Shown: in pieces, positions 7,501 to 7,853 of the stretch | How positions within the stretch are numbered: position 1 is the first letter of the stretch | Layout: each line of letters opens with the position of its first letter | From: Lentisphaeria bacterium | GTDB taxonomy: Bacteria > Verrucomicrobiota > Lentisphaeria > Victivallales > UBA1829 | Assembly: GCA_017540385.1 (NCBI GenBank) | Contig: JAFYBD010000087.1 | Span: forward strand, 1 to 7,853 | DNA length: 7,853 bases | Direction of reading: 5' to 3' | Translations under genes and position numbers: made by a program | The notes under the pieces: generated by a model | Database searches by the model: none | What the model was told of the DNA's origin: nothing | The model's input: the letters and a program-made list of their open reading frames with translations, nothing else

Positions 7501-7853
7501 TCCGAATATGTCGCGAAGTTCGATATCGACGGCAACGGCGTTTCCGACGTGATGTTCGTGTGGACCGGCGAGCACGGCGACGGCAATTATCAGCACGGCT
7601 ACTGGATGAATGGCACGTCCGAATGGCAGTCCGCAAACAGCAACCATCCGGCCGAGTGGGACAACCTCGGCTGCTACGACATGACCGGCGACGGCAAGGC
7701 GGATAGCGTGCTCTTCGGCAACGTCACCAGCGAAGCCGGGATCAAGGGCGCGTATATCGGGTATTATGCCGACGCGAACGACCTCCCGGACGGCAGCACA
7801 TGGGTGAACATCGGCTACCTCACGAACGAGAAAAACATCGACTGGAAGAACAA
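1045..7853 (+). CDS. Giant mosaic protein: metzincin-like protease head, AIDA-like repeats, FN3-like domains, FG-GAP-like tail (3' end outside window)
   Basis: One frame is open for 2,269 codons from ATG 1045 to the right edge without a stop. By alignment to the gene 1 tail about 190 codons are missing. Domains by residue: metalloprotease-like 1-170 with HEAGHILGTLDH at 123-134; Asp/Tyr-rich stretch about 182-220; AIDA-like block about 395-467; unrecognised beta-rich region about 473-1112; charged linker about 1113-1152; beta-sandwich about 1151-1237; Ig-like 1238-1342; FN3 1343-1432; AIDA-like solenoid 1463-1578; cap 1650-1709; FN3-like 1715-1805 and 1806-1901; solenoid 1907-2032; cap 2083-2142; Pro-rich linker 2143-2153; FG-GAP-like tail from 2154. 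The make-up is that of a secreted or cell-surface adhesin with possible proteolytic activity; its substrate is unknown. The N-terminus (MATLPKHDTQTN) is hydrophilic and has no signal peptide, so export would need a non-Sec route or an unrecognised signal. It has its own promoter and lies 162 bases after a same-strand paralogue. The domain calls are by eye. Confidence 0.95.
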   Translation, partial: MATLPKHDTQTNRTVVLDFNGGTQVYRNPELGLNIPAQIKPGEFSAARRAGLVSKLNLEYASHGVHFTTDAMPGASTVRIGRTDAFDHFGRFLGLAEGIGSGDAFVLLDASAKDAELAAVIRHEAGHILGTLDHGGTGLARYALFWTEYDYSKAFVDAAHEQYRQYLKRKSTVTNTCISGSDDDDSFTVGAYETSTETYYEYGSYQSLYDPDHDTWYWPSPPATEYVEENYTFKAYQSLSGKHAKYRIDNSGGTITACTAQYITVKELVYRDRTDTYGYVNGSSTYTTSLVYSAPRISRGVAEGCKSTTLNVTGNAFATDCKAAKITVAGEVYAWDGWGGDDLPYGDYTVFHAVLENSTVVGTNGTYWATYDYEEDNLTGLYSSGLEVNFGGTASHVTVQSGSVTIGYGGALEAGSTTAKQWKLLGNAVVNNLVVDDGDVNVYYGGELNNAKIKGTLRIGDGAHLGGTINTTRVELANVVPTTTITIKLDLRDFAKANYTETQRVDKDEHNYVLRKIEYFANYTTRTTEYTCFRDKDGDVRYDDIRVTYDTFDNLDGRFDMTNWKYTFEADIGSVDATAMPYIVVDFGGTEKMFDSGKLKFNYPSTNRKIQFQMNSNELKWEEQWSEGDNSSYTGTILYDASLYGEAADVLWLEYGEDPEAEYTIELAPEMAGATEITAITTAGTGDGALPDAEIKGTTLVVKGDRVQDGNLVVKAEDPAHLDHECALELLVVPEEIPVIGKLGAKHYSDMLKRAQKDHITQISDVLPYNIHTKIFGLAFDLTNMGITLTVNWTEPSMELKLQGKMEWKLGKGTAGTGRNLKLVVDLSGDENFITITNKKGEYSWNIVGELKVPDFKIGKFQFSNMSLKVDKGNYAFIATGYVQLPWIKYAFGGSLGITDGYLDSMAIGTDNLNILLGGTGLFLQKIEGGISGIATDLNLSFNGTLGLTAGPKISVEFVDWLGIDSGEYSLCEMTLTGTLSTSGELEGKSNCVILGGLATGGGSAGIKDGELFVSGTYTFLNNCISIKGEMHAGLGGITITGKGTASVPREKYFGPLAGFEMSANVEAAVNRHASDSYVLAWQAVSLFGNNFSIGFKSTFEGEVTLLGATDLLKEEERDLRTLKSNIPVRSESVAAPLRDGAEPSASKTVTVNYSGLSLFQFNLTSSSASVSLTCDGAEYTQAAIAAGNFENMQVVSELSGDMFITIAVNNAASGEWTMNAYDDENATFGVYGVEGGMQKPVIASITVGADARSSTIGYTLGDLAGLENVRLSVYRTGKEAGYTGQRLVVIDKPEAEGTWEWVMNDELAGGDYAFYLMVESNGQTPVYSDISKAYTFRTVDTEAPDQIQVVTCEWKSTGTVISWEEPWDDHGVAGYRIRYATGDEDVSEADVTTNSFTFDKVPNGTYEFQVVAYDEGGNLSAWSEQQSCLVLTVGNAKYKDLTLAEPLKLEEYESAVNTTGGDISITTAANSLLSGSTIGNAEISGILDASTVTGKAVLLAGGTACAVTVNGKFEIRSGTADGITVAEGGSLVIGTGAVAKNITVNAGGSVTFQDGAEYEGLVLDYGSSLILPDGNTYRLTGDIRTAGALNTRTFLFANGHKIVFEQYRQTGEMTNPGTEYARDDVAFVTDFDKLGTGVLEIEIDSGSPGSYKIADKVASFNGTITVVDHATGTSAAVGFDDYTLVGETLCKLSKTSSGYGTSSLYLLTKTAAVEAPTITVSGADGDWTDVITVTLDSPCAKRTYRYSLNEDMSDAVVVTSDGTEPFTLAKSALTAYATYYLQAKVESSYGVESPWSETVGFTVVPKYSGAVLTVTAEKNGTTYIVLTANGMESSEYSIDAYDFRYADNPEMDNAVSSTSYQSEAWIERTNFVEGQDYYIQVRAFSRGEWGDWGPTLVYNTEGYDYDGITVGDDTYLQLNGGKKARNITVTTGGIVYGGGGKSVDGITLNDGIFYAGCPVTDAVVNGGLFALLANGSVSDLIVNGGTASLWFGTLNGATVGPDATMDITNGIYEPTITGTILIQGGMMIYEDHPGITTDASFVFDLGAHESESMRDRAFVDYIAPLSGAKSFTVKLDDTPEAGDYRLAGLNETDTISLSFNLAANDGTVLGVLAPGGESILHNGLYYSVYQEYGVVSLHVSGSETPPEPPTPSEYVAKFDIDGNGVSDVMFVWTGEHGDGNYQHGYWMNGTSEWQSANSNHPAEWDNLGCYDMTGDGKADSVLFGNVTSEAGIKGAYIGYYADANDLPDGSTWVNIGYLTNEKNIDWKN
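1588..1725 (+). other. Asp- and Tyr-rich low-complexity stretch after the protease domain
   Basis: Residues about 182-227 open with DDDD and then carry many Tyr, Glu, Asp and Trp residues (YYEYGSY, YDPDHDTWYWP). The composition is unlike the Gly/Thr/Val-rich solenoids that follow. It is probably an exposed linker or a surface patch. I recognise no family. Confidence 0.5.
2227..2445 (+). repeat. AIDA-like strand-loop-strand repeat block 1 (residues 395-467)
   Basis: Repeats of about 18-21 residues follow the pattern xxVTVxxGxVxIxxGGxLxxG: SHVTVQSGSVTIGYGGALEAG, NNLVVDDGDVNVYYGGELN and NAKIKGTLRIGDGAHLGG, with a short irregular insert between the first and second. This matches the autotransporter passenger strand-loop-strand (AIDA) style, which builds a right-handed beta-solenoid. 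It is short and degenerate compared with the two later blocks, and no recognisable cap follows it. Confidence 0.6.
2647..2676 (+). other. EF-hand-like calcium loop (residues 535-544)
   Basis: DKDGDVRYDD has the D-x-D-G-D-x-x-x-D spacing of a calcium-binding loop and stands alone in the beta-rich region, outside the FG-GAP tail. No flanking helices are evident, so it is more likely an isolated calcium loop than a real EF hand. Confidence 0.4.
3244..4362 (+). other. Unrecognised long beta-rich region (residues about 734-1106)
   Basis: About 370 residues of almost uninterrupted alternating polar and hydrophobic strands, with little helix, Pro or Cys. Examples are MELKLQGKMEWKLG, GELKVPDFKIGKFQFSNMSL and GIKDGELFVSGTYTFL. 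Many strands begin at Gly and end in an acidic turn. The pattern would suit an elongated beta-sheet groove or solenoid, but the repeat length is not regular like the AIDA blocks. I do not recognise a family. The preceding part (residues 473-733) is also beta-rich and unassigned. Confidence 0.5.
4381..4500 (+). other. Charged linker between the N-terminal half and the repeated super-modules
   Basis: Residues 1113-1152 (LLKEEERDLRTLKSNIPVRS and following) are rich in Lys, Glu, Arg and Asp. They form the only likely helical, non-beta segment in the long middle of the protein. It separates the protease-plus-beta-region half from the FN3/solenoid half and may be flexible or protease-accessible, which is inferred from composition only. 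Confidence 0.4.
4756..5340 (+). other. Ig-like plus fibronectin type III domain pair (super-module copy 1)
   Basis: Residues 1238-1342 form an Ig-like beta-sandwich beginning PVIASITVG. Residues 1343-1432 are a clear FN3 domain. It has the Trp of the B strand (VISWEEP, Trp at residue 1364), the C-strand AGYRIRYAT, and the late YEFQVVAYDEGGNLSAWS motif. FN3 domains serve as spacers or binding modules in extracellular proteins. Confidence 0.7.
5431..5778 (+). repeat. AIDA-like solenoid block 2 (residues 1463-1578)
   Basis: The three best repeats are each exactly 19 codons, at 5608-5664, 5665-5721 and 5722-5778: DGITVAEGGSLVIGTGAVA, KNITVNAGGSVTFQDGAEY and EGLVLDYGSSLILPDGNTY. Less regular copies precede them. 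This is the classical strand-loop-strand pattern of AIDA-type autotransporter passengers. I see no heptosyltransferase gene in this window. Confidence 0.8.
5992..6171 (+). repeat. 60-residue cap module, copy 1 (residues 1650-1709)
   Basis: This module begins GSYKIA and ends YGTSSLYLLT. It aligns without gaps over 60 codons to the segment at 7291-7470 (GDYRLA to YGVVSLHVSG), sharing Gly1, Tyr3, Ala6, Tyr51, Gly52, Ser55 and Leu56. In both places it follows an AIDA-like solenoid with about 150-215 bases between, so it looks like the C-terminal cap of the solenoid. Confidence 0.6.
6187..6747 (+). other. Two fibronectin III-like domains (super-module copy 2)
   Basis: Residues 1715-1805 start APTITVSGADG and contain YRYSLNEDMSDA followed by YYLQAKVESSYGVESPWSE. 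Residues 1806-1901 contain YDFRYADNPEMDNA followed by YYIQVRAFSRGEWGDWG. Both show the FN3-like pairing of a Tyr-rich C strand with a late Y-x-x-x-V/A strand and a Ser/Gly-Trp ending. They resemble each other more than the FN3 domain of copy 1, suggesting a local duplication. Confidence 0.65.
6763..7140 (+). repeat. AIDA-like solenoid block 3 (residues 1907-2032)
   Basis: About seven repeats of 17-20 residues. Among them are RNITVTTGGIVYGGGGKSV, DGITLNDGIFYAGCPVT, DAVVNGGLFALLANGSVS and DLIVNGGTASLWFGTLN. The I/V-T-V-x-x-G-G core and the Gly/Asn turns match block 2. It is predicted to be a right-handed beta-solenoid. Confidence 0.8.
7291..7470 (+). repeat. 60-residue cap module, copy 2 (residues 2083-2142)
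   Basis: It matches the module at 5992-6171 over its whole length of 60 codons, with the same terminal YGxxSL motif. It ends directly at the Pro-rich linker, so it closes the second solenoid super-module. Confidence 0.6.
7471..7503 (+). other. Pro-rich linker before the FG-GAP-like tail
   Basis: Residues 2143-2153 (SETPPEPPTPS) form a short extended spacer, typical of domain borders in secreted proteins. It marks the N-terminal edge of the tail shared by both genes. Confidence 0.7.
7504..7853 (+). repeat. FG-GAP/VCBS-like tail of gene 2 (first part only), paralogous to gene 1 positions 1-300
   Basis: Calcium-type loops lie at 7522-7548 (DIDGNGVSD) and 7678-7704 (DMTGDGKAD). From 7543 onward the protein aligns with gene 1 from base 1: 53 of the first 61 residues are identical, and gene 2 has three extra codons before WVNIGYLTNE. 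The longest exact DNA match I see is 22 bases, at 256-277 and 7807-7828. Most DNA differences are at third codon positions, so the similarity is kept by selection on the protein and is not a fresh copy. Confidence 0.85.

Noticed and set aside
1663..7647. 1,994-codon open reading frame on the - strand
   Set aside because: It lies exactly in codon register opposite gene 2 and exists only because gene 2 avoids TTA, CTA and TCA. Its translation is rich in Arg, Val, His and Asp with no coherent domains, while the + frame shows clear motifs, a ribosome binding site and a promoter.
1045..7853. Classical type V autotransporter
   Set aside because: AIDA-like repeats are present, but there is no signal peptide, and the completed paralogous tail is a calcium-loop repeat domain and not a 12-strand beta-barrel.
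1..7853. tRNA, rRNA, CRISPR array, insertion sequence or attachment site
   Set aside because: Apart from 162 bases between the genes the window is protein-coding throughout. The repeats seen are protein-level modules, and I found no terminal inverted repeats or transposase motifs.

Overview
The window holds the end of one large gene and most of a second, both on the + strand, with one intergenic gap of 162 bases. Both encode giant, beta-rich, extracellular-type mosaic proteins with the same C-terminal module. Codon use is GC-rich: across about 2,562 sense codons in the two reading frames, TTA, CTA and TCA occur once in total. The architecture is a metzincin-like protease head, AIDA-type strand-loop-strand repeats, fibronectin III-like domains and an FG-GAP/VCBS-like calcium-loop tail, with no N-terminal signal peptide. 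To me this recalls the large paralogous surface proteins of gut Lentisphaerota (Victivallis-like bacteria). That placement comes from memory of the style of protein, not from a search, and it is tentative.

Layout. Positions 1-882 are the C-terminal 293 codons of gene 1, whose start lies off the left edge; they are almost entirely a multi-blade FG-GAP-like repeat domain. A rho-independent terminator follows at 903-940. An extended -10 promoter (962-990) and a Shine-Dalgarno sequence (1034-1040) then lead to gene 2, which starts at ATG 1045. It stays open to the right edge (2,269 codons visible, no stop).

Gene 2 reads in order: a signal-less metalloprotease-like domain with HEAGHILGTLDH; an Asp/Tyr-rich stretch; a short AIDA-like repeat block; a long, unrecognised beta-rich region; a charged linker; then two copies of a super-module. 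Each super-module has two Ig/FN3-like domains, an AIDA-like solenoid and a 60-residue cap. A Pro-rich linker then joins the FG-GAP-like tail. Gene 1's tail aligns with gene 2's from its very first base, 53 of 61 residues being identical over the first stretch. If gene 2 ends the same way, the whole protein would be about 2,450-2,460 residues.

The two genes look like tandem paralogues transcribed separately rather than as an operon. A plausible but unproven picture is a family of secreted or surface proteins in which a common calcium-loop tail is combined with variable adhesive or protease heads. A 1,994-codon reading frame on the opposite strand is a by-product of the codon bias and is not annotated as a gene.
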